Assembly: GCA_011048585.1 (NCBI GenBank)
Contig: DSDS01000187.1
Location: forward strand, 1 to 6,866
Direction of reading: 5' to 3'
DNA length: 6,866 nucleotides
From: Desulfurivibrio alkaliphilus
GTDB lineage: Bacteria > Desulfobacterota > Desulfobulbia > Desulfobulbales > Desulfurivibrionaceae
The position numbers and the translations under genes are program-made. The notes beneath the pieces are model-generated. The model was given only the letters and a program-made list of their open reading frames with translations. It was not told where the DNA came from and did not search any database. This document shows positions 1-5,176 of this stretch, piece after piece. How positions within the stretch are numbered: the stretch's first letter is position 1; every line of letters begins with the position of its first letter.

Positions 1-1137
1 GGCGATGGTGGTATCCTCGGTCTCTCCTGAACGGTGGGAGATCACTGCGGTAAATCCGGCCCGATGGGCCATCTCCACGGCGTCCAGGGTTTCGGTGACC
101 GTGCCGATCTGGTTAAGTTTGACCAGAATCGAGTTGGCCACCCCCTGCTTGATCCCCTTGGCCAGGATGGCAGTATTGGTGACGAAGATATCATCACCGA
201 CGATCTGCACCTTATCCCCCAACTGCTCGGTCATGCTCTTCCAGCCCGCCCAATCGCCTTCGGCCAGGCCATCTTCGATGGAAACCAGGGGGTACTTTTT
301 GATCCAGGAGGCGTAAAGCTTGATCAGCTCCTCCGCCGATTTCTTCGGCTTCTTCTCGGCGGCCAGCACATAACATTTGGCCTTGCCGTCATAAAGTTCG
401 CTGGCGGCCACATCCAGGGCGATGGCGATATCCTGGCCGGGCTTGTATCCGGCCTTGACGATCGCCTCCAGCAGACACTCCATGGCCTCTTCGTTGGAGC
501 GCAGGTTGGGGGCAAAGCCCCCCTCATCGCCCACCGCCGTCTGGTGGCCGGCCTTTTTCAGCACCGCCTTCAGGGTGTGGAAGGTCTCCACTCCCATCCG
601 CAGGGCCTCGGCGAAGCTGGGGGCCCCCAACGGCATGACCATGAACTCCTGAACGTCGACATTATTATCGGCATGGGCCCCGCCGTTAAGCACATTCATC
701 ATCGGCACCGGCAGCACCTTGGCATTGACCCCGCCCAGGTAGCTGTACAGGGGCAGGGCCACATCCTCGGCCGAGGCCCGCGCCACCGCCATGGAAACCC
801 CCAGGATGGCGTTGGCCCCCAGTTTTTTCTTGTTTTCGGTACCGTCCTGCTCCAGCATGATCCGGTCGATCAGGACCTGCTCGCGGGATTCCAAGCCAAC
901 CAAGGTGGGGCTGATCAGGTTGTTGACGTTGGCCACCGCCGTCTCCACTCCCTTGCCGAGATAGCGCTTCTTGCGGGTATCGCGGAGCTCCAGGGCCTCA
1001 CGAGTGCCGGTGGAAGCGCCGGAGGGCACCAGAGCCCGGCCGCTGACCCCGGAATCGAGAAAAACCTCCACTTCCACGGTGGGATTGCCTCGCGAATCGA
1101 TCACTTCCCGTCCCAGTACTCCGATAATTTCACCCAT
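1..1137 (-). CDS. eno: Enolase (phosphopyruvate hydratase), C-terminus cut by window edge
   Basis: Enolase interconverts 2-phosphoglycerate and phosphoenolpyruvate in glycolysis and gluconeogenesis; it is a cytosolic Mg-dependent enzyme and, in many bacteria, part of the RNA degradosome. The frame is open from the ATG at 1137 to base 1 and gives 379 residues; the family is about 425-430, so some 50 C-terminal residues, including the last active-site lysine, lie outside. Visible landmarks are the N-terminal VIDSRGNPTVEVEV segment, the SGASTG loop near residue 42, GGAHA followed by QEFM with catalytic Glu164, GDEGGFAPN with Glu205, the metal-binding acids in ALDVA, SIEDG and VGDD, Lys340 in ILVKLNQIGT and His368 in SHRSGETED. 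The start is supported by a strong AGGAGG 10 bases upstream and by alignment with the usual N-terminus. It lies 45 bases behind pilC on the same strand. Identification is near certain. Confidence 0.98.
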   Translation of the reverse strand, partial: MGEIIGVLGREVIDSRGNPTVEVEVFLDSGVSGRALVPSGASTGTREALELRDTRKKRYLGKGVETAVANVNNLISPTLVGLESREQVLIDRIMLEQDGTENKKKLGANAILGVSMAVARASAEDVALPLYSYLGGVNAKVLPVPMMNVLNGGAHADNNVDVQEFMVMPLGAPSFAEALRMGVETFHTLKAVLKKAGHQTAVGDEGGFAPNLRSNEEAMECLLEAIVKAGYKPGQDIAIALDVAASELYDGKAKCYVLAAEKKPKKSAEELIKLYASWIKKYPLVSIEDGLAEGDWAGWKSMTEQLGDKVQIVGDDIFVTNTAILAKGIKQGVANSILVKLNQIGTVTETLDAVEMAHRAGFTAVISHRSGETEDTTIA

Positions 1138-1147
1138 CTTACGCACT

Positions 1148-1153
1148 CCTCCT
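1148..1153 (-). promoter_or_regulatory. Ribosome binding site of eno
   Basis: A perfect AGGAGG on the minus strand sits 10 bases before the ATG at 1137 and fixes the enolase start. The spacing is slightly long but normal. Confidence 0.85.
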
Positions 1154-1173
1154 GTTAACTGATTAATTCCGGT

Positions 1174-1206
1174 AAAAAAAAATTAGCCTATGGCCGCGGC
1201 CATGCT
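1174..1206 (-). terminator. Possible hairpin plus T9 tract overlapping the end of pilC
   Basis: On the minus strand the last codons of pilC form a perfect 14-base palindrome (ATGGCCGCGGCCAT, 1190-1203). The stem can be lengthened by AGC at 1204-1206 pairing with GCT at 1185-1187 across a 2-base bulge. Two A residues of the stop codon follow, then nine T residues (1174-1182). This has the layout of an intrinsic terminator or attenuator, with part of the stem inside the coding region. Against it: the tight stem is only about five base pairs around a CGCG loop, it is bulged, and it lies between two same-strand genes with very little room for a separate eno promoter. Partial termination is the most I would infer. 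Confidence 0.4.
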
Positions 1207-2391
1207 GAAAATCGGCAGATACATGGCGACCACCAGGCCGCCGATCATCCCGCCCAAGAAAACCATCATCAACGGTTCAATGGCAGCAGTGAGGTTTTCC
1301 ACCGCCTGATCCACCTCTTCGTCATAAAAATCGGCGATCTTGGCCAGCATGGTATCCAGAGCCCCGGTGGCCTCGCCGACGTTGATCATCTGCACCACCA
1401 TCCCGGGAAAAACCCCGGTCTCGGCCAGGGGCTCGGAGATGCTGCGCCCCTCGCTGATACTGTCGGTCACCCGGAACACCGCCTTTTCAATTACCTTGTT
1501 CCCGGCGGTACGAGCCACCACGTTGAGCGATTCCAGGATCGGTACCCCGCTCTGCAGCATGGTCCCCAGGGTACGGGAAAACTTGGCCACCGCCACCCGC
1601 CGCAGCAGGATGCCGACCACCGGCAGGCGGAGCAGCAACTCATCGATCCGCTCCCGACCCTTCTCGGTTTTGTAAATTTTTTTGATACCGACAACCAGCA
1701 GGAAAACGGCGCCGATCATATACAGAAAATTGTTTTGCGCAAACTCGCTCATGTTCACCACCATCTGGGTGGGGGCGGGCAGAGCCGAACCGAAGTCGGC
1801 GAACATCGCCTCGAACACCGGCACCACGAAGATCAGCATCACCGCCAGCACGACAAAGGAGATGCAGATACAGATCACCGGATAGGTCATGGCCCCCTTG
1901 ACCTTTTTCACCAGGGCCTGGCTCTTCTCCATGAACCCGGCCAGCCGGCTGCAGATGGTATCCAGGATACCGCCGATCTCGCCGGCCTCCATCATGTTGC
2001 AGTAAAGGCTGTCGAAAATGTCGGGATGCTTCTTCAGGGCGTCGGCAAAAGTGGAGCCGGTTTCCACATCGGAGCGAACGGCCCGCAGTACCTTTTTGAA
2101 GGTGGGATTCTCCTGCTGCTCACCCAGGATCTGCAGGCTTTGAACCAGGGGCAGGCCGGCGTCGATCATGGTGGAGAGCTGCCGGGTGAAGATCACCACA
2201 TCCTTGCCGGTGACCTTGGGCTGAAAAAAGGGGATATCGGCAAAGATATCCTTGGGTGCCTCCTTGAGCTGCGAGGGGGTAACCCGCATCCGCTTGAGCT
2301 GGGCCTGGGCCGCGCCTTCGTTGGGGGCCTCCAGCTTGCCTTTGCGTTTCTCACCGTAGGCGTTAACCCCTTTCCAGACATAAACCGGCAT
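1183..2391 (-). CDS. pilC: Type IV pilus inner-membrane platform protein PilC (GspF/T2SSF family)
   Basis: PilC is the polytopic inner-membrane platform that couples the PilB/PilT motor ATPases to pilin assembly and retraction. The 402-residue product has the usual family length. After an N-terminal segment (MPVYVWKGVN) come two T2SSF domains at about 68-193 and 271-396. Each shows the repeated pattern of an L-x-x-M-I/L-x-x-G-L/V-P motif (residues 72-81 and 275-284) and a GE-x-G-x-L-D motif (EAGEIGGILD 135-144, NVGEATGALD 337-346). Hydrophobic membrane segments lie near 171-193, 221-239 and 372-396, and the first is preceded by the KGAMTYP signature. I chose the ATG at 2391 because GGGGAGGG ends about 9 bases before it; an upstream in-frame TTG at 2409 falls at that ribosome site and is unlikely. 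No pilB or pilT is adjacent, so pilC is separated from its usual partners here. GspF of type II secretion is the alternative, but PilC fits better. Confidence 0.93.
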   Translation of the reverse strand: MPVYVWKGVNAYGEKRKGKLEAPNEGAAQAQLKRMRVTPSQLKEAPKDIFADIPFFQPKVTGKDVVIFTRQLSTMIDAGLPLVQSLQILGEQQENPTFKKVLRAVRSDVETGSTFADALKKHPDIFDSLYCNMMEAGEIGGILDTICSRLAGFMEKSQALVKKVKGAMTYPVICICISFVVLAVMLIFVVPVFEAMFADFGSALPAPTQMVVNMSEFAQNNFLYMIGAVFLLVVGIKKIYKTEKGRERIDELLLRLPVVGILLRRVAVAKFSRTLGTMLQSGVPILESLNVVARTAGNKVIEKAVFRVTDSISEGRSISEPLAETGVFPGMVVQMINVGEATGALDTMLAKIADFYDEEVDQAVENLTAAIEPLMMVFLGGMIGGLVVAMYLPIFSMAAAIG

Positions 2392-2463
2392 AACACCGAC
2401 CCTCCCCAATGATGTTAAGGTAAAAGCGGCAAGTTATCAGGCGCCGGGCCGTTCGGGTGACCC

Positions 2464-2478
2464 AGATCGGTCCGATCT
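2464..2478. promoter_or_regulatory. 15-base perfect palindrome, operator-like, in the pilC leader
   Basis: AGATCGG-T-CCGATCT is a perfect inverted repeat with 7-base arms around one central base. It lies about 10 bases downstream of the start expected for the candidate pilC promoter, where a bound dimeric repressor would block transcription. I recognise no named consensus. An mRNA hairpin is unlikely because the one-base centre leaves no room for a loop without opening the stem. Confidence 0.4.
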
Positions 2479-2494
2479 CCATTCGCATCAGCAA

Positions 2495-2523
2495 CTTATA
2501 TCCTATGAGTCGGCCAAAAACAA
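2495..2523 (-). promoter_or_regulatory. Candidate sigma-70-type promoter for pilC
   Basis: On the minus strand TTGTTT (2518-2523, three of six matches to the -35 consensus) is followed after exactly 17 bases by TATAAG (2495-2500, five of six matches to the -10 consensus). The expected transcript start is near 2488, giving a leader of about 97 bases before the pilC ATG. The -10 box and spacing are good and the -35 is weak, so an activator may be needed. No sigma-54 GG-N10-GC element stood out. Confidence 0.45.
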
Positions 2524-2537
2524 GAAGGTAAGAAGGT
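2522..2537. repeat. Tandem direct repeat of AAGAAGGT, two copies
   Basis: Two perfect adjacent 8-base copies lie between the divergent promoters, overlapping the pilC -35 box and ending 14 bases before the PxxKW -35 box. The position would suit a protein that affects both promoters, but two copies of a short purine-rich word may also be chance. Confidence 0.35.
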
Positions 2538-2551
2538 TGTCCCTTTTTCTT

Positions 2552-2580
2552 TTGACATACCCCCCCCGATCATTTATATA
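2552..2580 (+). promoter_or_regulatory. Strong sigma-70 promoter for the PxxKW gene
   Basis: A perfect TTGACA (2552-2557), a 17-base spacer and TATATA (2575-2580, five of six) form a near-consensus promoter. The expected transcript start is near 2587, giving a leader of about 57 bases. The spacer carries a run of eight C residues (2560-2567). The strength of the promoter suggests high constitutive expression of the small protein downstream. Confidence 0.85.
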
Positions 2581-2630
2581 ACGGGGTTTCATGATTTATC
2601 GGTACGGTTTCATCTCTTCCCCACGGTTAC

Positions 2631-2635
2631 GGAGG
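2631..2635 (+). promoter_or_regulatory. Ribosome binding site of the PxxKW gene
   Basis: GGAGG lies 8 bases before the ATG at 2644, which is ideal spacing and fixes the start. The site is also covered by the end of a 16-codon leader frame (ATG 2591, TAA 2639-2641), which is probably not translated. Confidence 0.85.
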
Positions 2636-2643
2636 TTATAATT

Positions 2644-2910
2644 ATGGCCAAGGCAGCAACTAAACAAGAAGATTTAAGCAAATACGCCAGTGGCGCGTTC
2701 CAGACGGTCATCGACAAATGCGAGGGTTGCGGGCGGATCGTGGAGGTGGAAGCCAACAAGTTCTGTCAAACCTTTACCGTTCCTTCCGCCAAATGGCGGC
2801 TGGGATTCTGCAACTTCGCCACCCACGCCAAGCCGGAGATCGTCGCCGCCGCCGTCAAAATCAACCCCCTGAAGGCCTCCAAGCGCGCCGCGGCCAAAAG
2901 CAAAAAGTAG
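2644..2910 (+). CDS. PxxKW family cysteine-rich small protein
   Basis: The 88-residue protein carries the family hallmark P-x-x-K-W (PSAKW, residues 47-51) and four cysteines at 26, 29, 41 and 56 (C-x2-C-x11-C-x14-C), which could bind zinc or an iron-sulfur centre. The N-terminus (MAKAATKQED) is polar, and the C-terminal tail from about 76 is rich in Lys and Ala, resembling nucleic-acid-binding tails. There is no signal peptide or membrane segment, so it should be cytosolic. Proteins of this type are known to me from Desulfobacterota and have no assigned function. The gene is monocistronic: near-consensus promoter, strong ribosome site and a textbook terminator 70 bases after its stop. That arrangement suggests an abundant product. 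Family membership is fairly sure; metal binding and nucleic-acid binding are inference. Confidence 0.88.
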   Translation: MAKAATKQEDLSKYASGAFQTVIDKCEGCGRIVEVEANKFCQTFTVPSAKWRLGFCNFATHAKPEIVAAAVKINPLKASKRAAAKSKK

Positions 2911-2979
2911 CTTATTGGCAAGCCGGGCCCGCCACCGGCCATCCAAGCCAAGTGGGCCCGATCTTATTGCTTTACCTTT

Positions 2980-3017
2980 AAAAAAACCGTCTTTCGCCCT
3001 GAAAAGACGGTTTTTTT
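2980..3017 (+). terminator. Strong intrinsic terminator, bidirectional
   Basis: CCGTCTTT (2987-2994) and AAAGACGG (3003-3010) form an 8-base-pair perfect stem around an 8-base loop. It is flanked by seven A (2980-2986) and seven T (3011-3017), so the stem can extend to 15 pairs and the T tract works on either strand. It ends the PxxKW transcript and insulates the glycosyltransferase gene 51 bases further on. Confidence 0.95.
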
Positions 3018-3067
3018 GCGCCCGCGACGCCCTCCGGTTGCCAAGATAAATCTGAACGGTTATCGCC

Positions 3068-4414
3068 ATGTCCGGCCTGGTCAACCTGTTACTCTTCACC
3101 CGCTATCCCCGGCCGGGGGAGGTCAAAACCCGCCTGATTCCGGCCCTGGGCGAAACGGGGGCCGCCCGCCTGCAGCGGCGCTTATGCGAAGCGGTGGTGG
3201 AGGTCGCCAGGGAGTTTCGCCGATCCCGCCCTCCGGGCAAAACCCTGCTCACCGTCTGCACCACCGGGGCCGACGAGCAGAGATTCAGAAGCTGGCTGGG
3301 ACCCGACCTGGAATACCGCCGGCAAGCGACCGGCGGGCTGGGAGAGCGGATGAACAGCGCGGCGACCACGGCCCTGAACCCCGCCGACCGAAGGCACCGC
3401 GAGAGACCGCGGCCGGAGGCACTGCTGCTGGTCGGCTCCGATCTGCCCGGGCTGAATTCGGAGCTGCTCCACCAGGCCGCCACTGCCCTGCGGGATCATG
3501 ATGTCGTGCTGGGCCCGGCTCAAGATGGCGGCTACTACCTGATCGGCCTGAAGGAACCCCATCCCCGCCTGTTTATCGACATCGCCTGGGGCACGGAGCG
3601 GGTACTGGAACAAACCCGAGCAGCCGGCAAACGACTGGGACTGAAAGCGGCCCTGCTGCCGCCGCTGTCCGATATCGACCGGCCCGAGGACCTGGCTGAG
3701 CTGACCCCCGACCACCGCTTTGCCGACCTTTTCCAAAAATCCCCCCGGCTTTCGGTGATTATTCCCGCTCTCAATGAAGCTGCTCGCATCGGAGCAACAA
3801 TTGCCGCCCTGGGCCGGACCGAGGGGGTTGAGATTATCGTCGCCGACGGGGGCAGCCGCGACCAGACCCCAAAGCTGGCGGCCACCGCTGGGGCCAAGGT
3901 CCTGCAAACCCCGCCCGGAAGGGCGAGGCAGCAAAACCTGGCCGCCGACCTGGCCCAGGGCCCATATCTCCTTTTCCTCCATGCCGACACCCTGCCTCCC
4001 CCCGGCTACCAGCATCTCATCCGCCAGGCCCTGGACGATCCGGCCACCGTGGCTGGTGCCTTTCGCCTGAACATCGAGGGGAAGGGCACCAATCTGCGCC
4101 TGATGGAATGGGGAGCCAACCTGCGCTCCCGCCTCCGGCAACTGCCCTACGGTGACCAGGGCCTCTTCATGACCAAGAGAATATTTACTGAACTGGGGGG
4201 GTTTGCCGACCTGCCGATTATGGAGGATTACGAACTGGTGGGTCGTTTGCGCAGGCGCGGCCGGGTACTCACCCTGCCCGAGCCGGTGGTCACCGCCGGC
4301 CGCCGCTGGCAAACTCTGGGGGTCTGGCGAACCTTTCTAATCAACCAAACCGTGGTAATCGGTTTTCACGCCGGCATCGCCCCGGAAAAACTGGCCGCCC
4401 TTTACCGCCGCTGA
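3068..4414 (+). CDS. Bifunctional fusion: DUF2064/TIGR04282-type glycosyltransferase plus TIGR04283-type family 2 glycosyltransferase
   Basis: This 448-residue cytosolic protein joins two GT-A-like domains. The N-terminal part (about 1-212) has the DUF2064 marks: LLLFTRYPRPGEVKTRL (7-23), VGSDLPGL with Asp125, and QDGGYYLIGL with Asp153. The C-terminal part (about 226-448) is a family 2 glycosyltransferase with SVIIPALNE (229-237), VADGGSRDQT with Asp260, the DxD-like HADT with Asp307, GDQGLFM (362-368), MEDYEL (385-390) and an RRWQTLG segment near the end. All expected acidic residues are present in both halves, so neither looks dead. Databases call both families 'arsenosugar biosynthesis glycosyltransferase', but they are widespread and no arsenic methylase is visible here, so the substrate is unknown. 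The usual arrangement as I know it is two neighbouring genes; here they share one frame through a linker at about 213-225. The ATG at 3068 matches the family N-terminus although no clear ribosome site precedes it. The gene stands alone. Confidence 0.9.
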   Translation: MSGLVNLLLFTRYPRPGEVKTRLIPALGETGAARLQRRLCEAVVEVAREFRRSRPPGKTLLTVCTTGADEQRFRSWLGPDLEYRRQATGGLGERMNSAATTALNPADRRHRERPRPEALLLVGSDLPGLNSELLHQAATALRDHDVVLGPAQDGGYYLIGLKEPHPRLFIDIAWGTERVLEQTRAAGKRLGLKAALLPPLSDIDRPEDLAELTPDHRFADLFQKSPRLSVIIPALNEAARIGATIAALGRTEGVEIIVADGGSRDQTPKLAATAGAKVLQTPPGRARQQNLAADLAQGPYLLFLHADTLPPPGYQHLIRQALDDPATVAGAFRLNIEGKGTNLRLMEWGANLRSRLRQLPYGDQGLFMTKRIFTELGGFADLPIMEDYELVGRLRRRGRVLTLPEPVVTAGRRWQTLGVWRTFLINQTVVIGFHAGIAPEKLAALYRR

Positions 4415-4461
4415 GGGCGAAGGGATCCGCCGGACCGGAACCTTTGTCAAACGCAACCTTT

Positions 4462-5019
4462 TTACTTCTTGTCGGACTTGACCTCGATCCGCCGGGCCGC
4501 TTTCCGGGCCGGAGCCTTGCGGGGCATGGAGATGGTCAGCACCCCTTTTTTGAAGGCCGCCTTAATCCCATCGCGATCCACGTCCTCGGGCAAACAGAGT
4601 ACCCGGCGAAAGGAGCCATAGGAGCGCTCCATCCGGTAGAAATCTTTCTCCCTATCCTCTTTTTCCTGTTTCTTTTCGCCGCTGACCACCAGGGTGTCCT
4701 CGCTGATTTCGATGGTTACATCCTTCTCATCGACTCCCGGCACCTCGATACTGATGGTATAATTTTTATCATCGGCCCCGATATCCACTTGGGGCTTGAG
4801 CAGCCCCGACCAGACTTGGGCAAAATTCCCTCCGCCAAAACGGCCGGGGAACCCGCGAAAGGCATCGGCAAACAGGCGATCCATCTCCCGATGCAGGCGC
4901 AGCAGAGGATGGGATTCCCCTCCCCGCTCTCCCGTCCCGGATTTGGCCGGCAACACCGAACCACCCCCTTCCTCCTCCTTCTGCAACCAGTTCCAGGGCA
5001 CAAGCTTTTTGATATCCAT
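4462..5019 (-). CDS. Hsp20 / alpha-crystallin family small heat-shock protein
   Basis: Small heat-shock proteins are ATP-independent holdases that assemble into oligomers and keep unfolding proteins soluble for refolding by DnaK and ClpB. The 185-residue product has a variable N-terminal arm (1-73) with the MDRLFADAF helix common in bacterial members, an alpha-crystallin domain at about 74-167 starting PQVDIGADDKNYTISIEVPGV and ending with the A-x4-GVL motif (Ala154 to Leu161), and a short basic tail carrying the oligomerising I-x-V motif (Ile178, Val180). The ATG at 5019 has AGGAGG (5026-5031) six bases before it. It converges on the glycosyltransferase gene with 47 bases between stops. A heat-shock-like promoter lies upstream at 5072-5102. 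Length is slightly above the usual 140-160 because of a glycine-rich N-terminal arm. Family assignment is certain. Confidence 0.96.
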   Translation of the reverse strand: MDIKKLVPWNWLQKEEEGGGSVLPAKSGTGERGGESHPLLRLHREMDRLFADAFRGFPGRFGGGNFAQVWSGLLKPQVDIGADDKNYTISIEVPGVDEKDVTIEISEDTLVVSGEKKQEKEDREKDFYRMERSYGSFRRVLCLPEDVDRDGIKAAFKKGVLTISMPRKAPARKAARRIEVKSDKK

Positions 5020-5025
5020 AACTGA

Positions 5026-5031
5026 CCTCCT
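5026..5031 (-). promoter_or_regulatory. Ribosome binding site of hsp20
   Basis: A perfect AGGAGG on the minus strand lies six bases before the ATG at 5019 and fixes the start of the small heat-shock protein. Confidence 0.85.
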
Positions 5032-5071
5032 GTGGGTTGGGAATAGTGGTTGATTCCTGCTTCCACCCGCC

Positions 5072-5102
5072 AGTATCAGGGTAATGAGATCGGCCTGTCA
5101 AG
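5072..5102 (-). promoter_or_regulatory. Candidate hsp20 promoter, sigma-32-like and sigma-70-like
   Basis: On the minus strand CTTGACA (5096-5102) provides a perfect sigma-70 -35 hexamer and also fits the sigma-32 CTTGAAA box at six of seven positions. After 14 bases comes CCCTGATA (5074-5081), which resembles the sigma-32 CCCCAT-type -10; after 18 bases from the TTGACA comes GATACT (5072-5077), a four-of-six sigma-70 -10. The predicted start near 5064 leaves a leader of about 45 bases. Which sigma factor is used cannot be decided from sequence, but the gene downstream favours heat control. Confidence 0.5.
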
Positions 5103-5176
5103 GGGAAATCACAGCTTAATAATACATAAATACAGCAATAAGAACCAAAGGCAACAACAGCGGCCGGGCCCAACCT

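Noticed and set aside
34..1158. Long plus-strand open frame of 374 codons opposite eno
   Set aside because: It is the antisense shadow of enolase in GC-rich DNA. Its translation is a low-complexity His/Gly/Gln-rich string with no family resemblance, while the opposite strand gives a clear enolase.
2392..2409. Upstream TTG start adding six residues to PilC
   Set aside because: The TTG lies at the GGGGAGGG ribosome site, and the ATG at 2391 gives the normal family N-terminus MPVYVWKG.
1735..2412. Plus-strand open frame of 225 codons opposite pilC
   Set aside because: It is a shadow of pilC with His/Gly-rich composition and no motifs; pilC on the other strand has both T2SSF domains.
3018..3067. 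Promoter for the glycosyltransferase fusion gene
   Set aside because: TTGCCA and a GATAAAT-like word occur in the 50-base gap, but they are too close together to be a -35/-10 pair. No convincing promoter or ribosome site could be assigned.
3182..4312. Minus-strand open frame of 376 codons opposite the glycosyltransferase fusion
   Set aside because: It is antisense to a protein with intact motifs throughout. The translation is Gly/Gln-rich and unrecognisable, and there is no ribosome site or independent support.
4415..4461. Possible shared terminator between the converging glycosyltransferase and hsp20 genes
   Set aside because: Only short interrupted pairings (AAGG with CCTT, CCG with CGG) can be drawn, and there is no T run directly after a stem on either strand.
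5103..5176. Possible terminator after the permease gene
   Set aside because: GGGCCC and AAAGG/CCTTT can pair, but the stem is broken and no continuous T tract follows. Read-through into hsp20 cannot be excluded.
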